The notes below the pieces were generated by a model. The model saw only the letters and a program-made list of their open reading frames with translations. It ran no database searches and was not told where the DNA came from. Positions 1-9,335 of a stretch of DNA of 64,000 nt are shown one piece after another (the first letter of the stretch is position 1; every line of letters starts with the position of its first letter). This stretch comes from Desulfobacteraceae bacterium. GTDB taxonomy: Bacteria > Desulfobacterota > Desulfobacteria > Desulfobacterales > Desulfosarcinaceae. Location of the stretch: positions 1 through 64,000 of the forward strand of contig JABDIN010000036.1 in the NCBI GenBank assembly GCA_013003715.1. The letters are read 5' to 3'. Position numbers and translations under genes: made by a program.

Positions 1-337
1 AAGCAGTAGCACACTCTTAACGAAAAGTCTAGATTTTAGTTGTTATTTCAAATGGTTACACAACAGAATCGCGATTTTGTGTTATTGCAATACCTTACCT
101 CTCATTTTCCAAATGCGGTTACCCTGCCGATATAGTGAAGCAAGTTGCGGACCAGAGTTTACTCTGCCTATAAGGGAGGGACTCGATTGCAAAACTGGTT
201 TATTTTCCTGCTGGGCAAGTGGTGTTTCCGGCTGTGTGGGCGCCAAACTCTTGCCGGCTCGTTATGATGGACCCATGGTATGGAAATTGCTGTGTAATTA
301 GGACCCTAATCGATATTAATAGTTAAAGGCAGACCCA
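1..337. other. Intergenic start of window, no gene seen
   Basis: I see no convincing coding sequence here. A 74-codon open frame at 77-301 has no ribosome-binding site and no recognisable motif. The only signal is a sigma-54-like site at 276-291, listed separately, which faces the TPR island. Confidence 0.6.
276..291 (+). promoter_or_regulatory. Candidate sigma-54 promoter of the TPR island
   Basis: TGGTATGGAAATTGCT has the GG-N10-GC spacing of a -24/-12 promoter. It differs at two bases from the site in front of flgB (TGGTATGATAATTGCT at 18118). The start codon of the first TPR gene lies 47 bases downstream. It suggests that the island is expressed with the flagellar regulon. Confidence 0.6.
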
Positions 338-1870
338 ATGCACCAAAACAGTCACGGACAATACTATAAAGCATTAAACAAGATCCAACGCGGAAACTAC
401 GGCAAGGCGACCCGGATATTAGAGGATCTATTATTACTGCATCCCAAACATCCTGATGTCCTGCATCTGCTGGGTGTTTGCTATCTGGAATCAGATCATA
501 TCGACTCGGCGATGGATTGTCTTGAAAAAGCGGCGATCACATGTCCGGACAACGCACGGTTTCAATATCATTACGGTCTTTCCCTGATAAAATCAACTCG
601 TTTAAAATCAGCATCGATGGCGTTTCAGTCCGCATTGGAAATTGACAACACTTTATACAATGCCCGCTTTAATCTCGGAAAGGTTTATAAAGACCTGGGG
701 CGTTACCAGGATGCAGTCGAAGCATATGAAGCTTTATTAGGCTGTGTACCAGGACATATCGATGCCCTGTACAACCTGGCCAATCTTTATGCGGACATGA
801 ATGACTATGCCAGAGCATCCTTTTTATATGACAAACTTTTGACGATTGATCCCCAGCACATGAATGCGCGGGCTAATCTTGGTTTGATATTCAGCAAAAC
901 CGGAAGAGGAAGTGAGGCCATAAATGAATTGGAACAAGTTCTACACATGGATCCCGAAAATGAATTCGCCAGTCAAACCTTGCGAAAGCTCAACAGCCGG
1001 TTGATTCCTGCGTGGCACTTTGACATGCTGAACGATGATATCAGGAATATAGCATATGACCGCGCTATTCGAAACACCGTGACGAGTTCGAGTCATGTTT
1101 TGGAAATTGGTACCGGTTCCGGTCTGCTGGCGATGATGGCCGCCCGCGCGGGAGCCCGGCAAGTTACTACATGCGAAATGGTTACTTCTTTGGCCGATTG
1201 TGCCCGTAAAGTTGTCCGATGCAATGGATATGAAGACCGGGTGCGGGTTATTGGTAAAAAATCGACCTCGCTTGAGGTGGGGCTTGGAAAAGATCTCGAT
1301 GAGAAAGCCGATGTGCTGATTGCGGAAGTGTTTGATGTCGGATTGCTTGGCGAACAATTTCTTCCCGCCCTCATTCATGCAAAGGAAAATCTATTAACGC
1401 AAGATGCTGTGTTTATTCCGGCCGCTGCGAAGATAAAGTGTGTTCTGGCGGAGTGCCCGGATCTAAGGAAAATAACACCATTGAAAGCTGTTGCCGGCTT
1501 TGATTTGAGTGAATTCGACATGTTTCGGGCCCCGGGATACAGACAGTTTGATATGTGGAACACTGAGCACAGAGTTTTAAGTGAACCGTTCGATGCGTTG
1601 GATATCAATTTTAAAAATGTGTCGGAGTTTGCTTCTACAGGACATAAGCGTATTCGATGTCTGGAGAAGGGCATGTTGCAAGCAATTATTTTCTGGTTTG
1701 AGTTATTCGGCGACACGGAGATTCTATACACTTCGAATCACAAAGGGGGTCGAAATCATTGGAAGCAGGCTATTTATTTTCTGCAAATGGATTATCCGGT
1801 CATGCAAGACGAGATAATACAGCTTGAAATCCAGCAGCGATGTGCAGACCTGTCTTTCAAGGTCGTATAG
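338..1870 (+). CDS. TPR protein with PRMT-like SAM methyltransferase domain
   Basis: The protein has 510 residues. Residues about 8-215 are TPR repeats, seen as recurrent A-x-x-N-L-G and A-x-x-x-Y motifs. Residues about 228-510 form a class I methyltransferase. The SAM motif I is VLEIGTGSG (254-262), followed by acidic E280. The segment AEVFDVGLLGE (329-339) matches the double-E loop of protein arginine methyltransferases, closest in style to PRMT7. The expected reaction is methylation of a protein side chain, with the TPRs choosing the substrate. It opens the TPR/glycosyltransferase island behind a sigma-54-like site, so flagellin or another flagellar protein is an inferred substrate. The exact substrate and residue cannot be read from the sequence. 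Confidence 0.75.
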   Translation: MHQNSHGQYYKALNKIQRGNYGKATRILEDLLLLHPKHPDVLHLLGVCYLESDHIDSAMDCLEKAAITCPDNARFQYHYGLSLIKSTRLKSASMAFQSALEIDNTLYNARFNLGKVYKDLGRYQDAVEAYEALLGCVPGHIDALYNLANLYADMNDYARASFLYDKLLTIDPQHMNARANLGLIFSKTGRGSEAINELEQVLHMDPENEFASQTLRKLNSRLIPAWHFDMLNDDIRNIAYDRAIRNTVTSSSHVLEIGTGSGLLAMMAARAGARQVTTCEMVTSLADCARKVVRCNGYEDRVRVIGKKSTSLEVGLGKDLDEKADVLIAEVFDVGLLGEQFLPALIHAKENLLTQDAVFIPAAAKIKCVLAECPDLRKITPLKAVAGFDLSEFDMFRAPGYRQFDMWNTEHRVLSEPFDALDINFKNVSEFASTGHKRIRCLEKGMLQAIIFWFELFGDTEILYTSNHKGGRNHWKQAIYFLQMDYPVMQDEIIQLEIQQRCADLSFKVV

Positions 1871-2068
1871 GGCTGGAAGCCACCAGGTCAGTATGAAATA
1901 TATCCATGGTTCGAATAAACCTTAATTGTGTTCAGGTCCAGTGATATCTCCGGGAAGGCAAGACTCCGATATACCCTGCAGCTTATCTTTGCATACGGTA
2001 TTCCCGCCATGGAACTTTTAGAAGCCTAATGTGTCGGACTGATGATTGGAAACTCCACATAATATTCC

Positions 2069-3811
2069 ATGCCAAGTAAAATGGAAAAATATAAAAATTC
2101 CCCATACGGGCCTGATGAGGTACCGAAGGCAGCGCCAACGCTTTGCCGGTTGGGAGAGATCCATTTAAAAAAAGGGAATTTTGAAAAAGCAAACATTCGT
2201 TTTCTTCAGGCCATAGAGCAAAATTCAAATTGTGCGACGGCCTACCACGGAATGGGAATAATTCTGCAACACGAAAAAAAATTCAGTCGGGCAATTGCAT
2301 GTTACCAAAAAGCGAAGGAATTGGAGCCTTTCGCCTTAAAACATCTGGTGAAAATCGGTCTCGCATACAGAGAGATCGGACGACTTAAAGAGGCAGTAAA
2401 CTTTTTGCAGAAGGCAATTTCAATCAACAAAGGTGTTGGGTCGGTGTACTTTTTGCTCGGCCAAGTCTACTATGATTTAAGCCGATTTACCGATGCGGTT
2501 TCCTGTTTTCAAAAAACAATTGAATTGAACCCGGTTCATATGGGCGCATATGTCGGTCTGGCTGACTGCTATATGGTTTTTCGGCAACCAACTCGTGTGA
2601 TGGAAGTGTATTATAAGGCGCTTAAGCTGGATCCTGAATCAGCAATTGTATTAAACAACCTGGGTGCTGCTTTCATGGAAACAGGTGAGGTTGAGACCGC
2701 TATACGCTATTTTAAACAATCCATTCATTTCGATCCGCATCTCGCCGAAGCCTATATTAATATCGGCAGCCTTTACCGGGACAACGGAGAGATGAAAAAG
2801 TCGATCCGTTTTCTGGAAAGAGCTATTCAATTGAACCCCGAAGCGGCCGAAGCCCATTATAATCTATCCCTATCATATTTGTACATCTATGATTTTCCCA
2901 AAGGCTGGGAAGAGTATGAATGGCGATTCCGGACACCACTTTTAGATCTCCAAAACCACCTGTTGGCCGATGAATCATATTGGGACGGTGGTCCGCTGAA
3001 CGGGAGAACCATCCTGATCAGAGATGAACAGGGAGTAGGGGACACCCTACAATTCATCAGGTTTTTACCGTTGGTGAAACGTTTGGGGGGCATTGTTTTA
3101 TTTGAAACTGAGAAGCCATTATCCGGTCTATTAACACATTTCAATGGAATTGACCGTTTTATAGATCGCCGAAAAGAGGAATTATCGGAAATTCACTTTG
3201 ATTGCTACATCCCGTTAATGAGTCTTCCCCGTATTCTGCAAGCCGGCATTGAATACAAACACAATACGGTGCCGTATTTGTATGCTGATCCACAAGGTGT
3301 TCGAAAATGGGCCAAGCGGATTTCCGCTGAACCTGGTATCCGAATCGGGATTAACTGGCAGGGGAATCCGGATTATGTGTCGGACAAATCAAGGTCCATC
3401 CCGTTTCACCATTTCCATAGTCTCTGCCGCATGAAGGGCATCTCCGTATTCAGCCTCCAAAAGTATTATGGACTGGAACAACTGGAAAACCTGCCCCCGC
3501 ATGTCCGGATTATAAACATGGGACCAGACCTTGATGAGGAATGTCGGGCCTTTGTTGATACCGCGGCGGTTATCGAATCTCTTGATCTTATCATCACCTC
3601 GGACAGTGCCATATCCCATCTTGCCGGTTCACTGGGGAAAAAAGTGTGGCTATTACTGCCCTTTGTCCCGGATTGGCGGTGGGGTATTAGCGGAGAAAAT
3701 ACGCACTGGTATCCAAACATGCGATTGTTCCGGCAGATTTCTCCAGGGGATTGGTCCGAACTGTTTTCAAGGGTTGCCAATGCATTAACCGAATTCGTGA
3801 GTTCCCGATAG
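2069..3811 (+). CDS. TPR protein with GT9-like glycosyltransferase domain
   Basis: The protein has 580 residues. About seven TPR units fill residues 25-270. The C-terminal 300 residues follow the pattern of TPR-linked glycosyltransferases related to heptosyltransferase family GT9: IRDEQGVGDTLQFIRFLPL, then IGINWQGNPDY, then ITSDSAISHLAGSLGKKVW near the end. The last is the usual nucleotide-sugar side of the GT-B fold. It probably transfers a sugar to a protein or glycan, but donor and acceptor are unknown. The gene is separated from the methyltransferase gene by 198 bases with no terminator. The start is uncertain: an ATG at 2081 is also possible and neither has a strong ribosome-binding site. 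Confidence 0.75.
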   Translation: MPSKMEKYKNSPYGPDEVPKAAPTLCRLGEIHLKKGNFEKANIRFLQAIEQNSNCATAYHGMGIILQHEKKFSRAIACYQKAKELEPFALKHLVKIGLAYREIGRLKEAVNFLQKAISINKGVGSVYFLLGQVYYDLSRFTDAVSCFQKTIELNPVHMGAYVGLADCYMVFRQPTRVMEVYYKALKLDPESAIVLNNLGAAFMETGEVETAIRYFKQSIHFDPHLAEAYINIGSLYRDNGEMKKSIRFLERAIQLNPEAAEAHYNLSLSYLYIYDFPKGWEEYEWRFRTPLLDLQNHLLADESYWDGGPLNGRTILIRDEQGVGDTLQFIRFLPLVKRLGGIVLFETEKPLSGLLTHFNGIDRFIDRRKEELSEIHFDCYIPLMSLPRILQAGIEYKHNTVPYLYADPQGVRKWAKRISAEPGIRIGINWQGNPDYVSDKSRSIPFHHFHSLCRMKGISVFSLQKYYGLEQLENLPPHVRIINMGPDLDEECRAFVDTAAVIESLDLIITSDSAISHLAGSLGKKVWLLLPFVPDWRWGISGENTHWYPNMRLFRQISPGDWSELFSRVANALTEFVSSR

Positions 3812-3880
3812 CAGTTTTTTATAAACCAGCAACATTGGGGCATATACCACACTGATTTTATTTTATATAGGCTGCATTGT

Positions 3881-6226
3881 ATGTCAAAAATGAACGACAT
3901 TTGTGAAAAAGGGGCTAAGTTGCTCCTCGAGAACAAGTTTGAAGAGGCTGAATCTTGTTTTCTTGAGGTGATAGCCTCTGATCCGGCATATTTGGAAGCG
4001 CGTTTCCTGTTGGGGAATTTGCTGTATCTTAAAAACAGGATCGGTGAGACGATTGAGCAGTACCAATATATTCTCGAGCGCCATCCGGAATCTGTCCAGG
4101 CGCTATACAATCTAGGTCAGGCTTATGGAAAATCCAGTAGATACGATGACGCCGAAGCCTGCTACCGACAAATACTTCACAGAGACCCGGCCCATCGGGA
4201 GGCGCTGTTTTCCCTGGCCGATGTCTTTCTCGAACGGGGGGAGCTTGAGCGTTCGATATTGAAATTCGAACATCTGTTGCGACTATATCCTGAACTCGTA
4301 GAAGTCCACTTTAAACTGGGTATTGCATACAAAACAGCCGGGTTACTGGAAAAAGCCATCGTAGCGTTCCATGGCGCTTTAAGAATAGATCCGCAAGTCG
4401 CACATGTTTACAACCATCTTGGAATTGTACATAAAATGAAGGGCAGCTTTTCCATCGCGGAGAAATTTTACCGCCAAGCCCTGAGTATAGACCCGGATCT
4501 GAATGATGCTCACAACAATCTGGGGACGCTCTATCATGACACAGGCCGTTACACGAAAGCGATTGATTGTTTTAAAAAGGCGTTGTCAATTAATCCGAAC
4601 TATGCGGAAGCGACCCACAATCTGGGAAACGTCCTGCAATCCATGGGACAATACCAACAAGCACTCGAGTACTACCAGCAGACAGTGGATTGTAACCCCC
4701 ATTTCAGTTCAGGTTATTATCATTGCGGCATTGCTCATCAGAATCTCAAAAACTCAAGCGAGGCGATCGCTTGTTTTACAAAGGCCTTGTCCCTCAGGCC
4801 GAAATGGGGGAAAGCCGTCTGTGCGCTTTATCACCAGCTCCAGCAGATTTGTGACTGGCACCGATTGGTGGAATTGGACCCGGTCATCAATAAAATGACG
4901 GCAAACGCCCTTCAAAACGGCGAACAGCCTGCCGAACAGCCATTTCTCAGTGTCATTCGTAAACAACATCCTTCCGAAAATCAAGCGATCGCCCGGGCCT
5001 GGAGCAGAGAATTGACCCGGCGCTTTTCATCGTCTGGCAATCGGTATTTACCACACCGGCTTCCTGAACCGGGGGGGCGGATCACCATCGGTTATGTCAC
5101 CAATCGGTTTCGGAATGCTGCTACTGCACAGCTGATGCGGGGTCTGTTGTATAAGCATGACCGTAGCAGGTTCAGGATACATTGTTACGCCTATGGCCCG
5201 GACGATGGCAGTGACTATCGAAAAGACATTGTGGCGGCCAGCGATGAATTTATAGACATCTCAGCAATGGGATTCAGTCAGGCTGCCGATAAAATACATA
5301 AAGATGGTGTGAATATTCTCGTGGATCTGAAAGGATATACCCGGAATAATCGGTTGGGAATTTTTGCTATGCGGCCGTCTCCAATCCAGGTTTCATATCT
5401 GGGTTTCACCGGAACCACCGGAGCAGATTTCTTAGACTATATCATAGCAGATAAAATCATCATTCCTGATCATGATGCGGTCTATTACAACGAAAAATTA
5501 GTGTATATGCCGGATTGTTATATGGTCAACGACGATACAAAAGTGATTTCGAGCAAGAATTGGACGAGAAGTGCGTTTGGTTTGCCGGAAACCGGTGTTG
5601 TATTCGGTGCCTTTTTTACACCATACAAAATTGACCGATCGACATATCTCGCCTGGATGAACATTCTAAAAGCTATACCTGAAAGTGTTCTTTGGGTTCT
5701 GGAAAAAGAGCCGGCCTTCAAATTGAATTTGAAAAAGCATGCCGAACAGGCCGGTGTTTCTCCGGATAGAATTCATTTTGCCCCCCAAATGCCCATTGCA
5801 GAACACTTGGCACGATTGAAACTAGTCGATATAGCCCTGGATACCTGGTCTTCAAATGGCCATACAACCACCAGTGATGCATTGTGGGCCGGTGTCCCGG
5901 TAGTTACGATGATCGGAAATAATTTTACATCACGGGTAGCCGCCAGCTTGCTGAAGGCCATTGGCATGACAGATCTAATTGCAACTAATCCTCTTCAGTA
6001 TCAGGATATTGTTATCGGTTTAGCCTCTGATTCAGCTAAACTTGAAACGCTAAAGAAGCACTTGCTTGAACAAGTAAAAAACAAACCCTTATTTGACACG
6101 AAGAGATTCGCAAAGAATCTTGAGTACGCATATACAGCCATGTGGTCCAAATATCTCGCGGGACATTCTGTCCGCCCTATCCATGTGCCGGACCAATACC
6201 GCTCTGAGCCTATGGTGATAGCCTGA
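3881..6226 (+). CDS. TPR/GT41 O-GlcNAc transferase-like protein 1
   Basis: The protein has 781 residues. About eight TPR units (residues 8-330) are followed by a SPINDLY/OGT-type GT41 catalytic region. Recognisable blocks are ITIGYVTNRFRN, LVDLKGYT, RPSPIQVSYLGFTGTTGADF, YKID and NGHTTTSDALWAGVPVVT. GT41 enzymes transfer a sugar from a nucleotide donor to Ser/Thr of proteins held by the TPR groove. Here the NHPT motif of the family reads N412-A-A-T, so the usual histidine is alanine, while H661 of the HTT motif is kept. The other two GT41 proteins of the island show the reverse pattern. The Caulobacter flagellin glycosyltransferase FlmG has the same TPR-GT41 architecture. Confidence 0.85.
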   Translation: MSKMNDICEKGAKLLLENKFEEAESCFLEVIASDPAYLEARFLLGNLLYLKNRIGETIEQYQYILERHPESVQALYNLGQAYGKSSRYDDAEACYRQILHRDPAHREALFSLADVFLERGELERSILKFEHLLRLYPELVEVHFKLGIAYKTAGLLEKAIVAFHGALRIDPQVAHVYNHLGIVHKMKGSFSIAEKFYRQALSIDPDLNDAHNNLGTLYHDTGRYTKAIDCFKKALSINPNYAEATHNLGNVLQSMGQYQQALEYYQQTVDCNPHFSSGYYHCGIAHQNLKNSSEAIACFTKALSLRPKWGKAVCALYHQLQQICDWHRLVELDPVINKMTANALQNGEQPAEQPFLSVIRKQHPSENQAIARAWSRELTRRFSSSGNRYLPHRLPEPGGRITIGYVTNRFRNAATAQLMRGLLYKHDRSRFRIHCYAYGPDDGSDYRKDIVAASDEFIDISAMGFSQAADKIHKDGVNILVDLKGYTRNNRLGIFAMRPSPIQVSYLGFTGTTGADFLDYIIADKIIIPDHDAVYYNEKLVYMPDCYMVNDDTKVISSKNWTRSAFGLPETGVVFGAFFTPYKIDRSTYLAWMNILKAIPESVLWVLEKEPAFKLNLKKHAEQAGVSPDRIHFAPQMPIAEHLARLKLVDIALDTWSSNGHTTTSDALWAGVPVVTMIGNNFTSRVAASLLKAIGMTDLIATNPLQYQDIVIGLASDSAKLETLKKHLLEQVKNKPLFDTKRFAKNLEYAYTAMWSKYLAGHSVRPIHVPDQYRSEPMVIA

Positions 6227-6237
6227 AATACTTAAAG

Positions 6238-6253
6238 CGGTACGAGATTTGCA
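6238..6253 (+). promoter_or_regulatory. Candidate sigma-54 promoter before the TPR-only gene
   Basis: CGGTACGAGATTTGCA shows GG-N10-GC spacing and is nearly the same as the site before flgF (CGGTACGATTATTGCA at 42954). It lies 70 bases upstream of the preferred start codon at 6325. A second sigma-54-like site inside the island strengthens the link with flagellar regulation. Confidence 0.55.
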
Positions 6254-6324
6254 GATACTAAAGATCCGAGGTAAAAAAATAAGCGAATATGGAGATTCCG
6301 ACGTCTCCAACAAGGAGTTATGGC

Positions 6325-7263
6325 ATGAAAAATCAGTCAGAAATGTATGGTGATATTCAGGAAATGCTGAACAGCAACCAGGACCGGAAAGCTATCATCA
6401 CCCTTGAGGATTTAGTGAAGCAATACCCGGACTTTGCACGCGCTCATGCGGATTTGGGGATGTTATATCATAAATCAGGTGATACGGGAAAAGCCGTGGA
6501 CCATTATAAAAAAGCGTCTGAACTGGATAAGGGTAATGCTGAATTGCTTAAGATATTGGCTGATTACTACTATGTTGAATTGAAAGACACTGCCTTGGCA
6601 CTTATCACCTATAAAAAATTATTAGACCTGGAACCCAATGATGTCGATGCGCTTACCATCACCGGAAATCTCTGTTTATGTGAACATCAGTGGGATGAAG
6701 CCGAGCATTATTATAAGCGAGTGCAGGAGATCGAACCATGGCGATTTGAAATACAGGAATACCTGGATAAGTTGGCCACGCGCGGGGAGAAGGATGAAAA
6801 CGATGACCATCCGGGTGTTGCTGAGCTTTACCAATCAAGCCAGGACCAGGTAAACGCCGGAAATTTGACTGGAGCCTTAGATTTACTGGAAAAGATAGTG
6901 GAAATCGATCCGGAACGAGCGTTGGCCTACAATGATCTCGGTGTCATCCATTACCAGATGGGAAAGAAAGAGAAAGCCATTGATTATTACCGGACAGCGT
7001 TGAAACTCATGCCCGAAAATCACGTCTTTTTAAAAAATACTGCGGACTTTTACTGCTATGAGCAGGGAAACCTGCAAGAGGCCTTGCCGATATATTCGAA
7101 GATACTCAACGAAGAACCCACCGACATCGAAGTGCTGATGACCATGGGCCGGATCAATGTGCATCTCGAACGCCCCGATGATGCAAAAATCTTTTTCAAT
7201 CGCGTATTGGATATCGAACCGTGGAATATTGAGGCGAGTGAGCAACTGGAACTATTGAACTGA
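6325..7263 (+). CDS. TPR-only protein
   Basis: The protein has 312 residues and consists almost wholly of TPR units, in two blocks joined by an acidic linker (KDENDDHPG). It has no signal peptide, membrane segment or catalytic domain, so it is likely a cytoplasmic adaptor. The ATG at 6325 is preferred because AAGGAG ends eight bases before it. An in-frame ATG at 6289 lacks a well-placed site. It sits between two GT41 genes and could deliver substrates to them. No specific family is recognised beyond TPR. Confidence 0.75.
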   Translation: MKNQSEMYGDIQEMLNSNQDRKAIITLEDLVKQYPDFARAHADLGMLYHKSGDTGKAVDHYKKASELDKGNAELLKILADYYYVELKDTALALITYKKLLDLEPNDVDALTITGNLCLCEHQWDEAEHYYKRVQEIEPWRFEIQEYLDKLATRGEKDENDDHPGVAELYQSSQDQVNAGNLTGALDLLEKIVEIDPERALAYNDLGVIHYQMGKKEKAIDYYRTALKLMPENHVFLKNTADFYCYEQGNLQEALPIYSKILNEEPTDIEVLMTMGRINVHLERPDDAKIFFNRVLDIEPWNIEASEQLELLN

Positions 7264-7279
7264 TGGTTATCTGTTAGCT
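7264..7279 (+). promoter_or_regulatory. Weak sigma-54-like site before GT41 gene 2
   Basis: TGGTTATCTGTTAGCT keeps GG-N10-GC but matches the rest of the consensus poorly. It begins immediately after the upstream stop codon. It could arise by chance. Confidence 0.3.
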
Positions 7280-7397
7280 GAATGTCATTGCGTTGGCAGG
7301 TTCGACAAGACGATGACACATACAAGGCGCCCTTTTCCGGTGCTTTTTTGAGTCTTCCCAATACTACGGAACCATTTCTTAGGCAGTTTGGTATACA

Positions 7398-9335
7398 ATG
7401 CCTCATCAACAAGACAAAACACACTTGAGTGACCTGCATCTTTCCAAAGGGAAATCTTATCGCATCAACGGACAGTATAAAGAAGCAATGGAAGAACTGC
7501 GGAAAGCAATTCAATCGAATCCGCTTTCAGATGAAGCATATAATCAATTAGGCGTGCTCTTTCAAATTAGCCAATCCTATGATGAGGCGATATCATGTTA
7601 TCTGAAAGCACTCTCCTTAAATAAGGAACGTTTCGATATTCTTCACCGAATCGGACTTGCTTACCAGGATGGAGGGCAACCACAGAAGGCTGTGGAGGTC
7701 TATGAAAAAGCACTGGTGTTAGATCCGGGGTCCATCACCATTCACATCAACATGGGAACGGCCTACCAGATGATGAATCAATACCATGAGGCCATCCAAT
7801 GTTATGGTGAAGCCATCCGGCAAGATCCTGGCAATCCCGCAGCCCACTTGAATATGGGAACAGCATACGCAAAACTCGCGCAAATTGAAAAAGCGGTACG
7901 ATGTTATGAGACAGCCCTAACATTGAAACCGGATTACGAGAAAGCCGTCTGTTTTCTTTACAAGCACTATCAGGCAAATTGTAATTGGGAGAAAACCGAA
8001 CACCTGGGGAAGCGGTTGGATGATTTGACGCAGCAGTCGCTCTCATGTGGGAAAAAACCTGAAGAAACGCCCTTTTTAAATATCAGCCGCCATGAAGACC
8101 CTGTGCTTAACCATGCTGTTGCCGCAGCCTGGGTTAACAACCCCGCAAATCAACCAGATTGGAAAGTGAAAGGGGCGCGACTCATACAGGAGATTCAAGA
8201 GGTAAATGACAAGCTGAACATCGGATATCTTACCAACAATTTTCGAAATCATCCCACGGCACAGCTTCTCACAGGGCTTTTTCGGCATCATGATGCTACA
8301 CGGTTCAATATTCATTGTTATTCCTATGGGCCGAATGACGATGACCAATATAGAAAAACGATAGATGCGAACTGCTTTAAGTTCACTGATTTACAGCGTG
8401 TGAGTGATCTGGAGGCAGCAAAGATTATTGCTGATGATAAAATCCATATCCTTGTCGACCTAAACGGCCATACCACCGGCAGCCGGTTAGGCATCTGTGG
8501 TTTAAGACCGGCTCCGTTGCAGGTGCGTTATCTCGGCTTCGCAGGTACAACCGGAGGGGATTTTTTTGACTATCTGATTACGGATAGAATTGTTACCCCT
8601 GAGCATGACCGGAAATTTTATTCGGAATCTTTTATCTATATGCCGGCATGTTACCAGATCAACGATTATGCTGCGGACCATTGTTCGTCAACGGAGATGG
8701 GATCAGATGATAAAAAAGAGAGTAAGGATTTTATCTTCTGCTCATTTTCATCTTCATACAAAATCGACCCCATACTGTTTGACATTTGGATGAGACTCCT
8801 TAAACAGGTCGATTCAAGTGAATTATGGCTTTTGGGTGGTAATCCGGCAGTAGAGCATAATCTGATGAAGGTGATCAGGTTCGCGGGCGTTGATCCTGAT
8901 AGAATCATGTTCTGCAAGAAACTCCCCAAACCTGATCATATCGAGCGTTTAAAGGGTGCTGATGTGGCATTGGATACCCGAATCGTTAACGGCGCGATTA
9001 CAACAAGTGATGCACTCTGGGCCGGTTTGCCGGTGATTTCGATCAGGGGATCTCATTTTGCTTCTCGAATGTCCGCCAGTATGCTTCATGCCGCCGGTGT
9101 TCCGGAGTTGGTTACTGAATCCCTCGAAGAGTATTTTGAGCTTGCCATTCGATTGGCAACCTCTCCGGCGTCGTTAGCCGATGTGAAACAAAAGATAGCC
9201 ACAAATAAGGCAGAATATCCATTATTCAACACAAGGGAATCGACAAAAATTATAGAGGGTGCTTACCTGAAAGTATGGGAGTATTATCAGAACAACGAAA
9301 GAATTGAAATCGTGAAGCCGCAGTCATGTGCCTAA
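7398..9335 (+). CDS. TPR/GT41 O-GlcNAc transferase-like protein 2
   Basis: The protein has 645 residues. Five to six TPR units (residues 5-185) precede a GT41 domain with LNIGYLTNNFRNHPTAQL (H285 of the NHPT motif present), LVDLNGHT, RPAPLQVRYLGFAGTTGGDF, YKID and NGAITTSDALWAGLPVIS. In the last block the histidine found in human OGT (HTT) is alanine (A533). Many bacterial GT41 members vary here, so activity is not excluded and a different donor sugar is possible. Its stop codon overlaps the start of the next GT41 gene by eight bases, so the two are translationally coupled. It shows the same architecture as FlmG. Confidence 0.85.
   Translation: MPHQQDKTHLSDLHLSKGKSYRINGQYKEAMEELRKAIQSNPLSDEAYNQLGVLFQISQSYDEAISCYLKALSLNKERFDILHRIGLAYQDGGQPQKAVEVYEKALVLDPGSITIHINMGTAYQMMNQYHEAIQCYGEAIRQDPGNPAAHLNMGTAYAKLAQIEKAVRCYETALTLKPDYEKAVCFLYKHYQANCNWEKTEHLGKRLDDLTQQSLSCGKKPEETPFLNISRHEDPVLNHAVAAAWVNNPANQPDWKVKGARLIQEIQEVNDKLNIGYLTNNFRNHPTAQLLTGLFRHHDATRFNIHCYSYGPNDDDQYRKTIDANCFKFTDLQRVSDLEAAKIIADDKIHILVDLNGHTTGSRLGICGLRPAPLQVRYLGFAGTTGGDFFDYLITDRIVTPEHDRKFYSESFIYMPACYQINDYAADHCSSTEMGSDDKKESKDFIFCSFSSSYKIDPILFDIWMRLLKQVDSSELWLLGGNPAVEHNLMKVIRFAGVDPDRIMFCKKLPKPDHIERLKGADVALDTRIVNGAITTSDALWAGLPVISIRGSHFASRMSASMLHAAGVPELVTESLEEYFELAIRLATSPASLADVKQKIATNKAEYPLFNTRESTKIIEGAYLKVWEYYQNNERIEIVKPQSCA

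Noticed and set aside
77-301. 74-codon open frame at the window start
   Set aside because: No ribosome-binding site, Cys-rich random composition and no family features; the region also ends with a promoter-like site.
941-1378. Minus-strand frames inside the TPR-methyltransferase gene
   Set aside because: They lie opposite a gene with clear TPR and SAM motifs and show no features of their own.
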